From positions 3,813,001-3,877,000 of the forward strand of contig NZ_CP031455.1 in the NCBI RefSeq assembly GCF_003391135.1: a DNA stretch of 64,000 bases. Reading direction: 5' to 3'. The position numbers and the translations under genes were made by a program. Of this stretch, positions 44,581-53,547 are shown one piece after another. This DNA is from Streptoverticillium olivoreticuli subsp. olivoreticuli (GTDB lineage Bacteria; Actinomycetota; Actinomycetes; Streptomycetales; Streptomycetaceae). Under the pieces are notes generated by a model. The model was not told the DNA's origin and did not search any database. It worked only from the letters and a program-made list of their open reading frames with translations. How positions within the stretch are numbered: the first letter of the stretch is position 1; each line of letters opens with the position of its first letter.

Positions 44581-45708
44581 GTGTCGCACCTCCCCGCCCG
44601 TAGCGTCGCTGTCGTCCTCGGCACCCGCCCCGAGCTCGTCAAGCTCACGGACCTCGTCCGCCTGCTGGGCCCCGCGGCCCACCTGGTGCACACCGGTCAG
44701 CACTACGACGAGGAGCTGTCCGGCCGTTTCCTCACCGAGCTCGGCCTTCCCGAGCCGACCTTCCTGACCGGTATCGGCGGGCAGCCCCGCGCCGTGCAGA
44801 TCTCCGCCGCCCTCGCCCAGCTCGACGAGCTGTTCACCGCCGAGCCGCCGCTCGCCGTCGTCGTCCAGGGCGACACCAACGCGGCCCTCGCCGGGGCGCT
44901 CGCCGCGAACTCCCGCGGCATCCCGCTGCTGCACGTCGAGGCCGGGCTGCGCAGCCACGACCGCAACATGCCCGAGGAGCACAACCGCGTCCTCATCGAC
45001 CGCATCGCCGACGTGCTGTGCGCGGCGACCGAGGACAACCGCGCCAACCTCCTCGCCGAGGGCGTCGACGACGCGCGCGTCGCCGTCACCGGCAACACCG
45101 TCGTGGAGGCCGTGCACGGCCAGCTGCCGGACGCCGGCGCCCGCGCGGAGCTCGTCGAGCGGCACGGGCTGACCGCCGACTCCTACGTCCTGGCCACCGT
45201 CCACCGGCCCGAGAACACCGACTCCGTGGCCGCCCTCCGGGCGATCTTCACCGAGCTGTCGGCGCTCGCGGAGTCCGTCCCCGTCGTCGTGCCGCTGCAC
45301 CCGCGCACCCGGGCCCGGATCGCGGCCGCCGGCCTGGAGGACCTGCTCACCGGCCTGACCGTGTGCCGCCCGCTCGGCTACGGCGAGTTCCTCGCCCTGG
45401 CCCGCCACGCGGCGCTCCTGGTCTCCGACTCCGGCGGCATCCAGGAGGAGTGCACCGTGCTGGGCCGCCCCCTGGTCGTCGTCCGCCGCTCCACGGAGCG
45501 CCCGGAGGCCATGGCGGACTTCGCGGACCTGGTGGAGCCGGGCCCGCAGATCGGTGCCGCCGCCCGCCGCCGGCTCGCCGAGGGCCCGGAAGGCCTGGCC
45601 CGGCTGGCGTCGCTGCCGAGCCCGTTCGGCGACGGCAGCGCGTCCGAGCGCATCGTCGCCCTGCTCGCCGCCGTCGCGGCACCGGAACGGCTCGCCGTGG
45701 CGGCGTGA
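44581..45708 (+). CDS. wecB: UDP-N-acetylglucosamine 2-epimerase (non-hydrolysing)
   Basis: 375 residues from GTG 44581 with AGGAG upstream. It interconverts UDP-GlcNAc and UDP-ManNAc. Signatures of the family: VAVVLGTRPELVKLTDLV, LVHTGQHYDEELSGRFL, VVVQGDTNAALAGALAA, LLHVEAGLRSHDRNMPEEHN (GLRS...PEE catalytic region), VTGNTVVEAVHG, LATVHRPENTDS and LLVSDSGGIQEECTVLGRP (UDP binding). ManNAc is a precursor for teichoic-acid linkage units and capsular glycans, which suits the glycosyltransferase gene that follows 58 bases later. UDP-GlcNAc 2-epimerases with altered substrate are the main alternative. Confidence 0.92.
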   Translation: MSHLPARSVAVVLGTRPELVKLTDLVRLLGPAAHLVHTGQHYDEELSGRFLTELGLPEPTFLTGIGGQPRAVQISAALAQLDELFTAEPPLAVVVQGDTNAALAGALAANSRGIPLLHVEAGLRSHDRNMPEEHNRVLIDRIADVLCAATEDNRANLLAEGVDDARVAVTGNTVVEAVHGQLPDAGARAELVERHGLTADSYVLATVHRPENTDSVAALRAIFTELSALAESVPVVVPLHPRTRARIAAAGLEDLLTGLTVCRPLGYGEFLALARHAALLVSDSGGIQEECTVLGRPLVVVRRSTERPEAMADFADLVEPGPQIGAAARRRLAEGPEGLARLASLPSPFGDGSASERIVALLAAVAAPERLAVAA

Positions 45709-45766
45709 CGCCCGGCTCGACGCCCCCGCGACCCGCCCTCCCCCGCACCCCCGGAGTCCCGCCCCC

Positions 45767-47131
45767 ATGTTCGACAGCCCCCTCCTGTTCGTCTTCCCCT
45801 TCTTCCTGCTGCTCTGCTTCCTGCTCTACTGGGCCGGTGCGCGGACCTCGTACCTCCGGCGGCCCGCGGTCGAGGACGGGAACGCCGCCGCGTTCGACTG
45901 GCACTTCTTCGTGCCGTGCCGGGACGAGGAAGCCGTGATCGGGACGACCGTCGACCGGCTGCGCGCGGACCACCCCGGTGCCCATGTGTGGGTCATCGAC
46001 GACGACAGCGACGACCGCACCGGCGCGATCGTCGCCGAGCTCGGCGAGACGGACCGCCGCGTCCACCTCGTGCGCCGCCACCGGCCCAACGCCCGGCTGG
46101 GCAAGGGCGCCGCGCTCAACGCCGCGTACGACGAGCTGAACGAGTACCTGTCGGAGGACGTCGACCGCGAGCGCGTCGTCGTGTGCGTCATCGACGCCGA
46201 CGGCCAGCTGGACCCCCGCGCCCTGGACCGCGTCAGCGGCCCCCTCGGCTTCGGCGACCCGGAGACCGGCGGCGTGCAGGTCAGCGTGCATATGCGCAAC
46301 GCCGACGACCCGCGTCCGCTCCCCGACCGCGGCCGCCTGCGCAACGCCTTCGCCCGCCTGCTCGTCCGCATGCAGGACATGGAGTTCTCCGTCTCCAACG
46401 CCGGCATGCAGCTGCTGCGCGGCCGCACCGGCTCCGTGGGCCTGGGCGGCAACGGCCAGTTCACCCGGCTCGCGTCCCTGGACCGGATCGCGGCGGCCGA
46501 GCGCCGCCCCTGGCAGCGCGGCGCGCTCCTGGAGGACTACGAGCTCGGCCTGCACATGATCCTGGGCGGCGACCGAATAGCCCACATAGCGGACACCTGG
46601 GTCTCGCAGGAGGGCCTGCCGCACGGCCGCCGCTTCCTCACCCAGCGCACCCGCTGGGCCCAGGGCAACCTCCAGTGCGTCCGCTACGCTCCCCGCATCG
46701 TCTCCTCGCGCCACTACAGCGGCAAGGGCGTCCTGGAGACCCTCTACACCTTCCTCCAGCCGGTCGCGCACCTGGTGACGCTCGCCCTCTGCGCGGTCAT
46801 GTTCGTCCTCCTCGGACTGACCGTGGCCGACGAGGGCGCGGGCGAGGCGTTCGGCGGCATGCTGTCCCTGTGGCCGCTGGTCGTCGGCCTGGCCGTCGTC
46901 TCCGTGCTGCCGTTCGTGCTGTGGGGCCCGGTCTACCGCCGGGACCGCGCGCCGGGCCGCTCGCTGCTCGTCTCCCTGCTGTGGGGGCTGGCCCTGTGGC
47001 TGTACGCGTACCACCTCTTCCCGGCGTCCGCCCGTGGCTTCGTCCGGATGCTGCGCGGCCGCAACGGCTGGGCGAAGACGCGGCGCAACGCGGAGGTCGT
47101 CACCTCCGGCCCGATCGCCGTGGAGAGCTGA
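45767..47131 (+). CDS. Processive family-2 glycosyltransferase, membrane-bound
   Basis: 454 residues from ATG 45767, with GGAG upstream; the frame upstream of it is wecB in shadow. An N-terminal helix (LLFVFPFFLLLCFLLYWAG) precedes a GT-A domain with HFFVPCRDEEAVI, VWVIDDDSDDRTG, LGKGAALNAAYDEL, VVCVIDADGQLDPRAL (DxD), VGLGGNGQFTR, LLEDYELGLHM (ED base) and FLTQRTRWAQGNLQ (Q-x-x-R-W of processive enzymes). Four to five C-terminal helices probably form an export channel, as in hyaluronan or cellulose synthases. The donor may be the WecB product (inference). It is likely in an operon with wecB. Confidence 0.9.
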   Translation: MFDSPLLFVFPFFLLLCFLLYWAGARTSYLRRPAVEDGNAAAFDWHFFVPCRDEEAVIGTTVDRLRADHPGAHVWVIDDDSDDRTGAIVAELGETDRRVHLVRRHRPNARLGKGAALNAAYDELNEYLSEDVDRERVVVCVIDADGQLDPRALDRVSGPLGFGDPETGGVQVSVHMRNADDPRPLPDRGRLRNAFARLLVRMQDMEFSVSNAGMQLLRGRTGSVGLGGNGQFTRLASLDRIAAAERRPWQRGALLEDYELGLHMILGGDRIAHIADTWVSQEGLPHGRRFLTQRTRWAQGNLQCVRYAPRIVSSRHYSGKGVLETLYTFLQPVAHLVTLALCAVMFVLLGLTVADEGAGEAFGGMLSLWPLVVGLAVVSVLPFVLWGPVYRRDRAPGRSLLVSLLWGLALWLYAYHLFPASARGFVRMLRGRNGWAKTRRNAEVVTSGPIAVES

Positions 47132-47289
47132 CCTCAGCCTCTGACAGTTAGCGCTCACCCGCTGAACAAACCATGATTTGGGCCACACTTGAGGCCCATG
47201 GGGCAACCTCCTGACCTCTTCCACCATCTGACCGCCGGGGAAATCATTGCCCGGAGCGGTTCCGGGTGGCGGAAGAGGTCAGGAGCGTT

Positions 47290-48531
47290 GTGCGGACACC
47301 GCAACTCAGCAATCGGATGCACTTGCTGCTGCTCACGGCGTGGACCGTGCTGTGGTTCGCCCTGGTGGAGCCGAGCGGCGGCTTCTCCTGGCACTATCTG
47401 CGCACCGGCGGCGAGCTCATATACGACGGGGGCAACGGGACGGGCGGGCTGAACCTCTACGCCCACCACCCCGAGCTCCAGATGGGCCCCATCAGCTTCC
47501 TGGTGGCGGGCCTGTTCAACCCCTTCTCCGAGCACACCGGCCAGTTCCTCGCGGCGGCGTTCATGTCCGCCCTGGGACTGGTCATCGTGGTGCTCGCGGG
47601 CCGCAGCGCCGCCACCCACTTCCTGGGCACCGGCACCAACCACCAGCGCCTGCGCCGGCGCGTCCTCATCGCGGGCGCGGCGTTCATCCCCATGTGGATC
47701 GAGGTGGCGGTCCGCTTCGGGCACCTGGACGACGTGCTCGCGCTGTTCTTCACCGCGCTGGCCGTCTGGTTCCTGACGCGCTGCAACGCCGCCGCCGTCG
47801 GCATCTGTCTCGCCCTGGCCCTGGACTCCAAGCCGACCGCGCTGGCGTTCCTGCCGCTGATCCTCGCCCTGCCCAGGGACCGCTGGATGCGCTCGGTGCT
47901 GTGGTGCGTGGGGCTGGTGGCCGTCGCCTGGCTGCCGTTCTTCCTCGTGGATCCGCACTCCTTCGCCGCCGCGAAGTTCACGATCCCCAACAACCCGGCG
48001 TCCGCGCTGCGCTGGCTGGGCGGCAACACCCCCGAGACCCCCAACTGGGCCCGGCCCGCCCAGGCGGCGCTCGGCCTCACGCTCGGCGCGGTCGCCGTGT
48101 GGCGCGGCCGCTGGGCGGGTGTCGTGCTGCTGGGCGCGAACGCCCGCATCCTCCTCGACCCCAGCGTCTACACCTACTACACGGCGTCCGTGCTGCTCGG
48201 CACCCTGCTGTGGGACGTGTGCGGGCAGCGGCGCCTGGTGCCGTGGTGGAGCTGGATCGCCCTGATCGTGCTCTACGGCAGCGTCTTCGTCGTCCACGAC
48301 GACTCGGCGCGCGGCCTGATCCGGCTGGTCTTCGTGGCCGTGTCGACGGTGTACGTGCTGTTCTGGCCGCAGCGCAACCGCCGAAGCCACCGGCCCCTCA
48401 ACCGGGTGGAGGAAGAGCCCGTGGAGGGACCGTGGGGCCCCATGTGGGACCCCGGCCGGACCAAGCCGTGGACGCGCTACGCCCCCGCGGAAACGGGACC
48501 GGCCGGGGTTTCCCCGGGCCACCCCCGCTGA
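47290..48531 (+). CDS. Polytopic membrane protein, glycosyltransferase-87-like
   Basis: 413 residues from GTG 47290 (AGGAG four bases upstream); GTG 47266 would add eight residues. About ten hydrophobic segments are visible, for example LLLLTAWTVLWFALVEPSGG, ISFLVAGLFNPFSEH, AFMSALGLVIVVLAG, WIEVAVRFGHLDDVLALFF, LPLILALPRDRWM and LVAVAWLPFFLVDP. RFGHLDD resembles the acidic loops of GT-C glycosyltransferases, and GICLALALDSKPTALAFL resembles the K(L/P)T motif of GT87. The C-terminal ~50 residues are soluble and charged. Exact family assignment is uncertain; a lipid-linked-sugar glycosyltransferase fits best. It ends just before the valS terminator. Confidence 0.7.
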   Translation: MRTPQLSNRMHLLLLTAWTVLWFALVEPSGGFSWHYLRTGGELIYDGGNGTGGLNLYAHHPELQMGPISFLVAGLFNPFSEHTGQFLAAAFMSALGLVIVVLAGRSAATHFLGTGTNHQRLRRRVLIAGAAFIPMWIEVAVRFGHLDDVLALFFTALAVWFLTRCNAAAVGICLALALDSKPTALAFLPLILALPRDRWMRSVLWCVGLVAVAWLPFFLVDPHSFAAAKFTIPNNPASALRWLGGNTPETPNWARPAQAALGLTLGAVAVWRGRWAGVVLLGANARILLDPSVYTYYTASVLLGTLLWDVCGQRRLVPWWSWIALIVLYGSVFVVHDDSARGLIRLVFVAVSTVYVLFWPQRNRRSHRPLNRVEEEPVEGPWGPMWDPGRTKPWTRYAPAETGPAGVSPGHPR

Positions 48532-48540
48532 CACGCGAAA

Positions 48541-48580
48541 GCCGCCGCTGCCGGTTCGGAACCGGCAGCGGCGGCTTTTT
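48541..48580. terminator. Bidirectional terminator between the GT87-like gene and valS
   Basis: A perfect 16-bp stem (GCCGCCGCTGCCGGTT / AACCGGCAGCGGCGGC) with a CGG loop, T5 on the right and GAAA on the left, sits between two convergent stops. It is the strongest intrinsic terminator in the window. Confidence 0.92.
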
Positions 48581-48592
48581 CGCTCAGGGGCC

Positions 48593-51226
48593 TCAGCCCT
48601 GCGGGAGCGCGGCCAGCTGTGCCGAGAGCCGCTCGATGTCGGCCTCCGCTGCGGCGAGCCGCGCCTTGATCTTCTCCACGACGGGCTCGGGGGCCTTGGC
48701 CAGGAACGCCTCGTTGCCGAGCTTGGCCTTCGCCTGCGAGAGTTCCTTCTCCGCCGCGGCCATGTCCTTCGTCAGGCGCTTGCGCTCCGCCTCGAAGTCG
48801 ATGACCCCGGACAGGTCCAGCGCGACCGTGGCGCCCGCGACCGGCAGCGTCGCGGTGGCCTGGAAGCCGTCCTCGGCGGGCTGGAGGCGCAGCAGCTGAC
48901 GGATCGCGGCCTCGTGCGCCGCCAGGGCGGTGCCGGTCAGGTCGAGCTTCGCCGGGACCCGCTGGCCGGGCTGCAGGCCCTGGTCGGAGCGGAAGCGGCG
49001 GACCTCGGTGATGACCTGCTGGAGGTTCTCGATCTCCTGCTCGGCGCCCGCGTCACGGAAGCCGCTGTCGGCCGGCCAGTCGGCGATGACGACCGACTCC
49101 TTGCCGGTGAGCGTCGTCCACAGCGTCTCGGTGACGAACGGGACGACCGGGTGCAGCAGTCGCAGCGTGACGTCGAGGACCTCACCGAGGACGCGGGCCG
49201 AGACCTTCGCCTGCTCGCCGCCGCCCATGAAGGTGGTCTTGGACAGCTCGACGTACCAGTCGAAGACCTCGTCCCACGCGAAGTGGAAGAGGGCGTCCGA
49301 CAGCTTGGCGAACTGGTAGTCGTCGTAGTACGCATCGACTTCGGCGACCGTGGCGTTGAGGCGGGAGAGGATCCAGCGGTCGGTGGCCGACATCTGCTCG
49401 ACGGGCGGCAGGTCGCCCTCGACCGTCGCGCCGTTCATCATCGCGAAGCGGGTGGCGTTCCAGATCTTGTTCGCGAAGTTCCGCGAGCCCTGGACCCAGT
49501 CCTCGCCGATCGGCACGTCGACACCGGGGTTGGCGCCCCGGGCGAGGGTGAAGCGGACGGCGTCGGAGCCGTACTTGTCCATCCAGTCCAGCGGGTTGAC
49601 CGCGTTGCCGAAGGACTTCGACATCTTCTTGCCGAACTGGTCGCGGACCATGCCGTGCAGGGCGATGGTGTGGAACGGCGGGGTGCCGTCCATCGCGTAC
49701 ATCCCGAACATCATCATCCGGACGACCCAGAAGAAGAGGATGTCGTAGCCGGTGACGAGGACGGAGTTCGGGTAGAACTTCGCGACGCTGTCGGTCTTCC
49801 CGGGCCAGCCGAGCGTGGAGAAGGGCCACAGGCCGGAGGAGAACCAGGTGTCCAGGACGTCGGTCTCCTGGTGCCAGCCCTCGCCGGTGGGCGCCTCGTC
49901 GTCCGGTCCGACGCAGACCATCTCGCCGTTCGGCCCGTACCAGACGGGGATGCGGTGGCCCCACCACAGCTGGCGCGAGATGCACCAGTCGTGGAGGTTG
50001 TCGACCCAGCCGAAGTAGCGGGACTCCATCTCCTTGGGGTGGATGGCGACGTCGCCGTCGCGGACGGCCTTGCTGGCGGCCTCGGCCAGCGGGCCGACCT
50101 TGACCCACCACTGCATGGACAGCCGCGGCTCGATGGTCGTCTTGCAGCGCGAGCAGTGCCCGACGGAGTGCTCGTACGGACGCTTCTCCGCGACGATGCG
50201 GCCCTCGGCGCGCAGGGCGCCGACGATGGCGCTGCGGGCCTCCAGGCGGTCCAGGCCCTCGAACGGGCCGGGCACGGTGATGACCGCGCGCTCGTCCATG
50301 ACGGTGAGCATCGGCAGGTCGTGACGGCGGCCGATCTCGAAGTCGTTCGGGTCGTGCGCCGGGGTCACCTTGACGGCACCCGTGCCGAACTCCGGGTCCA
50401 CGTGCTCGTCGGCGACGACCGGGATCCGGCGGCCGGTCAGCGGCAGCTCGATCTCCGTGCCGACCAGGTGCCGGTAGCGCTCGTCCTCGGGGTGGACGGC
50501 CACGGCGGTGTCACCGAGCATCGTCTCGGCGCGGGTCGTGGCGACGACGATCTCCGAGTCCCCGGAGCCGTAGCGGATCGAGACGAGCTCGCCGTCGTCG
50601 TTCTGGTACTCGACCTCGATGTCGGAGATCGCGGTGAGGCAGCGCGGGCACCAGTTGATGATGCGCTCGGCGCGGTAGATCAGCTCGTCGTCGTAGAGCT
50701 TCTTGAAGATCGTCTGGACGGCCTCGGAGAGGCCCTCGTCCATGGTGAAGCGCTCGCGGGACCAGGCCACGCCGTCACCCAGGCGGCGCATCTGGCCGGA
50801 GATCTGCCCGCCGGACTCGGCCTTCCACTGCCAGACGCGCTCGACGAACGCCTCCCGGCCGAGGTCGTGGCGGGACTTGCCCTCCTTGGCGAGCTCGCGC
50901 TCGACGACGTTCTGCGTGGCGATGCCGGCGTGGTCCATGCCGGGCTGCCACAGCACCTCGTAGCCCTGCATCCGCTTGCGGCGGGTGAGGGCGTCGATCA
51001 GCGTGTGCTCGAAGGCGTGGCCCAGGTGGAGGGAGCCCGTGACGTTCGGCGGCGGGATGACGATCGTGTACGGCTCTTTGTCGCTCTTCGCGTCCGCCTC
51101 GAAGTAGCCCCGCTCTACCCAGCGCTCGTACAGCGGCCCCTCTACGTCGGCCGGCGCGTACTGGGTCGGCAGTTCGGGGTTGCTGTCGTTCGGCCCGCTG
51201 TCGGGGCGCTGAGTGTTCTCGGTCAC
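48593..51226 (-). CDS. valS: Valyl-tRNA synthetase
   Basis: 877 residues from GTG 51226. Class I features: PPPNVTGSLHLGHAF (HIGH variant), GMDHAGIATQNVVER, an editing (CP1) domain (VVATTRAETMLGDTAVAV, VTPAHDPNDFEIG), a zinc-like WCPRCLTAI pair with HCSRCKTTIEPR, DVLDTWFSSGLWPF, KKMSKSFGNAVNP (about residue 532) and the ValRS anticodon-binding domain. It ends in the usual C-terminal coiled coil (AERKRLTKDMAAAEKELSQ, KAKLGNEAFLAKAPEPVVEK). No T-box-like leader is seen in the 123 bases upstream. Confidence 0.98.
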   Translation of the reverse strand: MTENTQRPDSGPNDSNPELPTQYAPADVEGPLYERWVERGYFEADAKSDKEPYTIVIPPPNVTGSLHLGHAFEHTLIDALTRRKRMQGYEVLWQPGMDHAGIATQNVVERELAKEGKSRHDLGREAFVERVWQWKAESGGQISGQMRRLGDGVAWSRERFTMDEGLSEAVQTIFKKLYDDELIYRAERIINWCPRCLTAISDIEVEYQNDDGELVSIRYGSGDSEIVVATTRAETMLGDTAVAVHPEDERYRHLVGTEIELPLTGRRIPVVADEHVDPEFGTGAVKVTPAHDPNDFEIGRRHDLPMLTVMDERAVITVPGPFEGLDRLEARSAIVGALRAEGRIVAEKRPYEHSVGHCSRCKTTIEPRLSMQWWVKVGPLAEAASKAVRDGDVAIHPKEMESRYFGWVDNLHDWCISRQLWWGHRIPVWYGPNGEMVCVGPDDEAPTGEGWHQETDVLDTWFSSGLWPFSTLGWPGKTDSVAKFYPNSVLVTGYDILFFWVVRMMMFGMYAMDGTPPFHTIALHGMVRDQFGKKMSKSFGNAVNPLDWMDKYGSDAVRFTLARGANPGVDVPIGEDWVQGSRNFANKIWNATRFAMMNGATVEGDLPPVEQMSATDRWILSRLNATVAEVDAYYDDYQFAKLSDALFHFAWDEVFDWYVELSKTTFMGGGEQAKVSARVLGEVLDVTLRLLHPVVPFVTETLWTTLTGKESVVIADWPADSGFRDAGAEQEIENLQQVITEVRRFRSDQGLQPGQRVPAKLDLTGTALAAHEAAIRQLLRLQPAEDGFQATATLPVAGATVALDLSGVIDFEAERKRLTKDMAAAEKELSQAKAKLGNEAFLAKAPEPVVEKIKARLAAAEADIERLSAQLAALPQG

Positions 51227-51310
51227 GGGAGAAGTCTACGGGGGCGTGTGCGGGGGTTACGAATCCATTCCGGCCCCCGGGGCGGGGCCCGGCGGTACCG
51301 TCGGAAAGGA

Positions 51311-51336
51311 TGTCGCGGAACCGATCTTCCGCGACA
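51311..51336 (+). promoter_or_regulatory. Perfect inverted repeat in the leader of the paralog array
   Basis: TGTCGCGGAA (51311-51320), spacer CCGATC, TTCCGCGACA (51327-51336): a 10-bp perfect palindrome that ends 13 bases before the ATG of the first paralog and abuts its GAGG ribosome site. It could be an operator or an mRNA hairpin that limits ribosome access. Confidence 0.5.
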
Positions 51337-51349
51337 CGCAGAGGCGACG

Positions 51350-52339
51350 ATGAGCCAGCACCAGCCGGGCCCGTACGGGATGCCGCCGCAGCAGCCGAAC
51401 CCTTACAGCCAGGACGGCACTCCCGGCCAGGGCCACGGCTTCCCGCCACCGCCGACCGCACCGCCCGCCGCGCCGTACGGCGCCCCGCCGCAGCCCGGCC
51501 CGTACGGCGCGCCGCCGCAGCAGCCGGGCGGCTGGGGTCCGCCGGGCATGCCGGGTCAGTACCCGCCGCCGGTCCCTCCGCAGGGCGGCGGCAAGGGCAA
51601 GGCGATCGGCATCGCCGTCGCGGCGCTCGTCGTGGTCGGCGCGATCGTGGGCGGCGTCGTCGTCTTCACCGGGAGCGACAAGAGCGACGACGGCAGCGTC
51701 AAGGCCGGGGCCAGCGCCTCGCCCGGCACCCCGGAGGACAGCGCCTCGCCCAGCGCCACCGCGATCGCGCGGGCGCGCTACAAACTCACCGCGCCCGACA
51801 CACTCGCGGACGACTACAAGAAGGACACGAGCAACCCCGGACCCGGCTTCGACTCCAAGGCCCTGGCCGAACTCAGGGTCTTCGGGATGACCAACCCGCA
51901 GGGCGCCAACGGCACCTACAAGTCCGGTGAGGACAAGCGCGCGCAGAAGCTGCTCCGGTTCTCCGGCGCCTGGGGCGACTCGGTGCGGAGCCCCGAGGCC
52001 CTGGTGGACGGCCTGTTCAAGAGCGTGGCGGACGGGGCCGCGAAGGACACCGACCCGAGCTCGAAGTTCGAGTTCGAGGGCAGCCCGCAGCGGATGAAGC
52101 CGGATGGGCTCGACGGCGACACCGTGATGAAGTGCCAGATGAGCAAGGTGAGCGGCCCTGCTTCGAGCAGCCGGGCCATCCGGATGCCGCTGTGCATCTG
52201 GGCCGACAGCAGCACCGTCGGCACGGTGTTCGCCATGGACACCTCGCTGCTGGTGCAGGGCCAGGACCTCAGCCTCGACGCGGCCTCCGGCAGGGTCGCG
52301 AAGTTCCGCGAGCGCGTGCGGGTGCCCGCGCAGGGCTGA
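51350..52339 (+). CDS. Pro/Gly/Tyr-rich membrane-anchored protein, paralog 1 of a four-gene array
   Basis: 329 residues from ATG 51350 (GAGGCG upstream). Residues ~1-80 are a proline-rich cytoplasmic region (QPGPYGMPPQQPNPY, GPYGAPPQQPGG). A GGGKGKAIG hinge, one transmembrane helix (IAVAALVVVGAIVGGVVVF) and a ~200-residue outer domain follow. That domain begins ARYKLTAPDTLADDYKK, has FSGAWGDSVRSPEALVDGLF in the middle and MKCQMSKV ... MPLCIWADSSTVGTVF near the end. The two cysteines probably pair. The same pattern recurs in the next three genes, so this is a tandem family. I recognise no enzyme motif and propose no function. It is divergent from valS. Confidence 0.8.
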   Translation: MSQHQPGPYGMPPQQPNPYSQDGTPGQGHGFPPPPTAPPAAPYGAPPQPGPYGAPPQQPGGWGPPGMPGQYPPPVPPQGGGKGKAIGIAVAALVVVGAIVGGVVVFTGSDKSDDGSVKAGASASPGTPEDSASPSATAIARARYKLTAPDTLADDYKKDTSNPGPGFDSKALAELRVFGMTNPQGANGTYKSGEDKRAQKLLRFSGAWGDSVRSPEALVDGLFKSVADGAAKDTDPSSKFEFEGSPQRMKPDGLDGDTVMKCQMSKVSGPASSSRAIRMPLCIWADSSTVGTVFAMDTSLLVQGQDLSLDAASGRVAKFRERVRVPAQG

Positions 52340-52443
52340 CGGAGCAACTGTTCCCGAACTGTTGCCGCCCCGGGGTAAGGCCCCCGTAAGACGTCGGGGA
52401 GGATGGCGGGCCTGTCACGAGCCACGGATCGAATCGAGTCACG

Positions 52444-53421
52444 ATGAGCTACAACCAGCCGGGCCCCTACGGCGCTCCCCAGCAGCCCCAGCAGCCGGGG
52501 CCGTACGGTCCCGGCGGAGCCGCGGGCCAGCCCGGCTACGGCTACCCGCAGCAGCCCCCCGCCCCGGCGTACGGTCAGCCCCCACAGCCAGGCCCGTACG
52601 GCCAGCAGCCACCGGCCCCGCCGTACGGCGCCCCGCAGCAGGGCGGTTGGGGCCAGCCGCAGCCGGGCCCGTACGGCCAGCAGCCTCAGCCCGGCATGCC
52701 GGGCCAGTACCCGCAGCCGGTGCCGCCGCAGGGCGGGGGCAAGGGCAAGGCCATCGGCATCACGATCGGCGCGCTGGTCGTGGTGGGCGCGATCGTGGGC
52801 GGCGTCCTCTTCTTCAAGAGCGGCGGCGGGAGCGGCGGGAAGGTCGCGCCTTACACGATGGTGATGCCGGATTCGCTGCTGGACGGGAAATTCAACAAGC
52901 AGCAGTCCCCCACTGACACCGCCAACAAGAGCCTCGCCGACGACAGCGAGACCAAGGCGATGGGCATCACGAACGGCACCGGTGTCGGCGCAAACTACAA
53001 AAACGCCCAGCAGCAGAGCCTGGCTGTGAAGGGCGTCTACGGCGAGGTGTCCGACCCCGGCAAGGCGGTGGACGCGATCTTCGCCAAGCTGGAGCAGAAA
53101 TCGTCCAAGACGACCGGAGCCAAGGTCGAGGTCGTCACGCCCGTCACCGAGTTCCACCCGAGCGGTTTCGACGGCGCGGTGATGAAGTGCGAGACGAAGA
53201 AGGCCACCGTGACCATGGGGTCCTTCACGACCACTGCGGAAGGCTCGACGTGCGTCTGGGGCGACTCCAGCGCGGTGGGAGCCGTCTCGCACACGGTCGC
53301 CAAGTCCGCCGGAGGCATCACCGGTGGTGCCACCACCACCGCGACCGGCAACGCGATGTCGGCGCAGGAGCTTTCCGAGGCGGCGGCCAAGGTGCGCACC
53401 GAGGTGCGCAAGAACAAATAG
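52444..53421 (+). CDS. Pro/Gly/Tyr-rich membrane-anchored protein, paralog 2
   Basis: 325 residues from ATG 52444. The proline-rich start is the longest of the set (~95 residues; QQPQQPGPYGPGG, GYGYPQQPPAPAYGQPPQ). Then come PPQGGGKGKAIG, one helix (ITIGALVVVGAIVGGVLFF), a Gly/Ser linker and an outer domain with YTMVMPDSLLDGKFNK, MGITNGTGVGANYKNA, VKGVYGEVSDPGKAVDAIF, VMKCETKKATVTMG and STCVWGDSSAVGAVS. Compared with paralogs 1 and 3 the opening RYKLTAPDT motif has become PYTMVMPDS, so it is the most diverged of the three large members. The 104-base gap upstream has a direct repeat AACTGTT (52346-52352, 52357-52363). Confidence 0.8.
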   Translation: MSYNQPGPYGAPQQPQQPGPYGPGGAAGQPGYGYPQQPPAPAYGQPPQPGPYGQQPPAPPYGAPQQGGWGQPQPGPYGQQPQPGMPGQYPQPVPPQGGGKGKAIGITIGALVVVGAIVGGVLFFKSGGGSGGKVAPYTMVMPDSLLDGKFNKQQSPTDTANKSLADDSETKAMGITNGTGVGANYKNAQQQSLAVKGVYGEVSDPGKAVDAIFAKLEQKSSKTTGAKVEVVTPVTEFHPSGFDGAVMKCETKKATVTMGSFTTTAEGSTCVWGDSSAVGAVSHTVAKSAGGITGGATTTATGNAMSAQELSEAAAKVRTEVRKNK

Positions 53422-53547
53422 CTTTCGAGCCCTTCGAACGCGTATGGGATCCTGAGCGCTCCGCCGGCGTGGCCCGCGAGGGCCCGCCCGGGGTTTTCTC
53501 GTCAGGGCGTGCCCGGCTGTCGCGCCGCATTCCTGAGGGGGAACCAG

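Noticed and set aside
48914..51349. Upstream extension of the first paralog's frame across valS
   Set aside because: Antisense shadow of valS; the ATG at 51350 has a ribosome site and begins the conserved proline-rich region.
51227..51349. T-box or other tRNA-sensing leader for valS
   Set aside because: Only 123 bases to the divergent gene and no T-box sequence or specifier hairpin seen.
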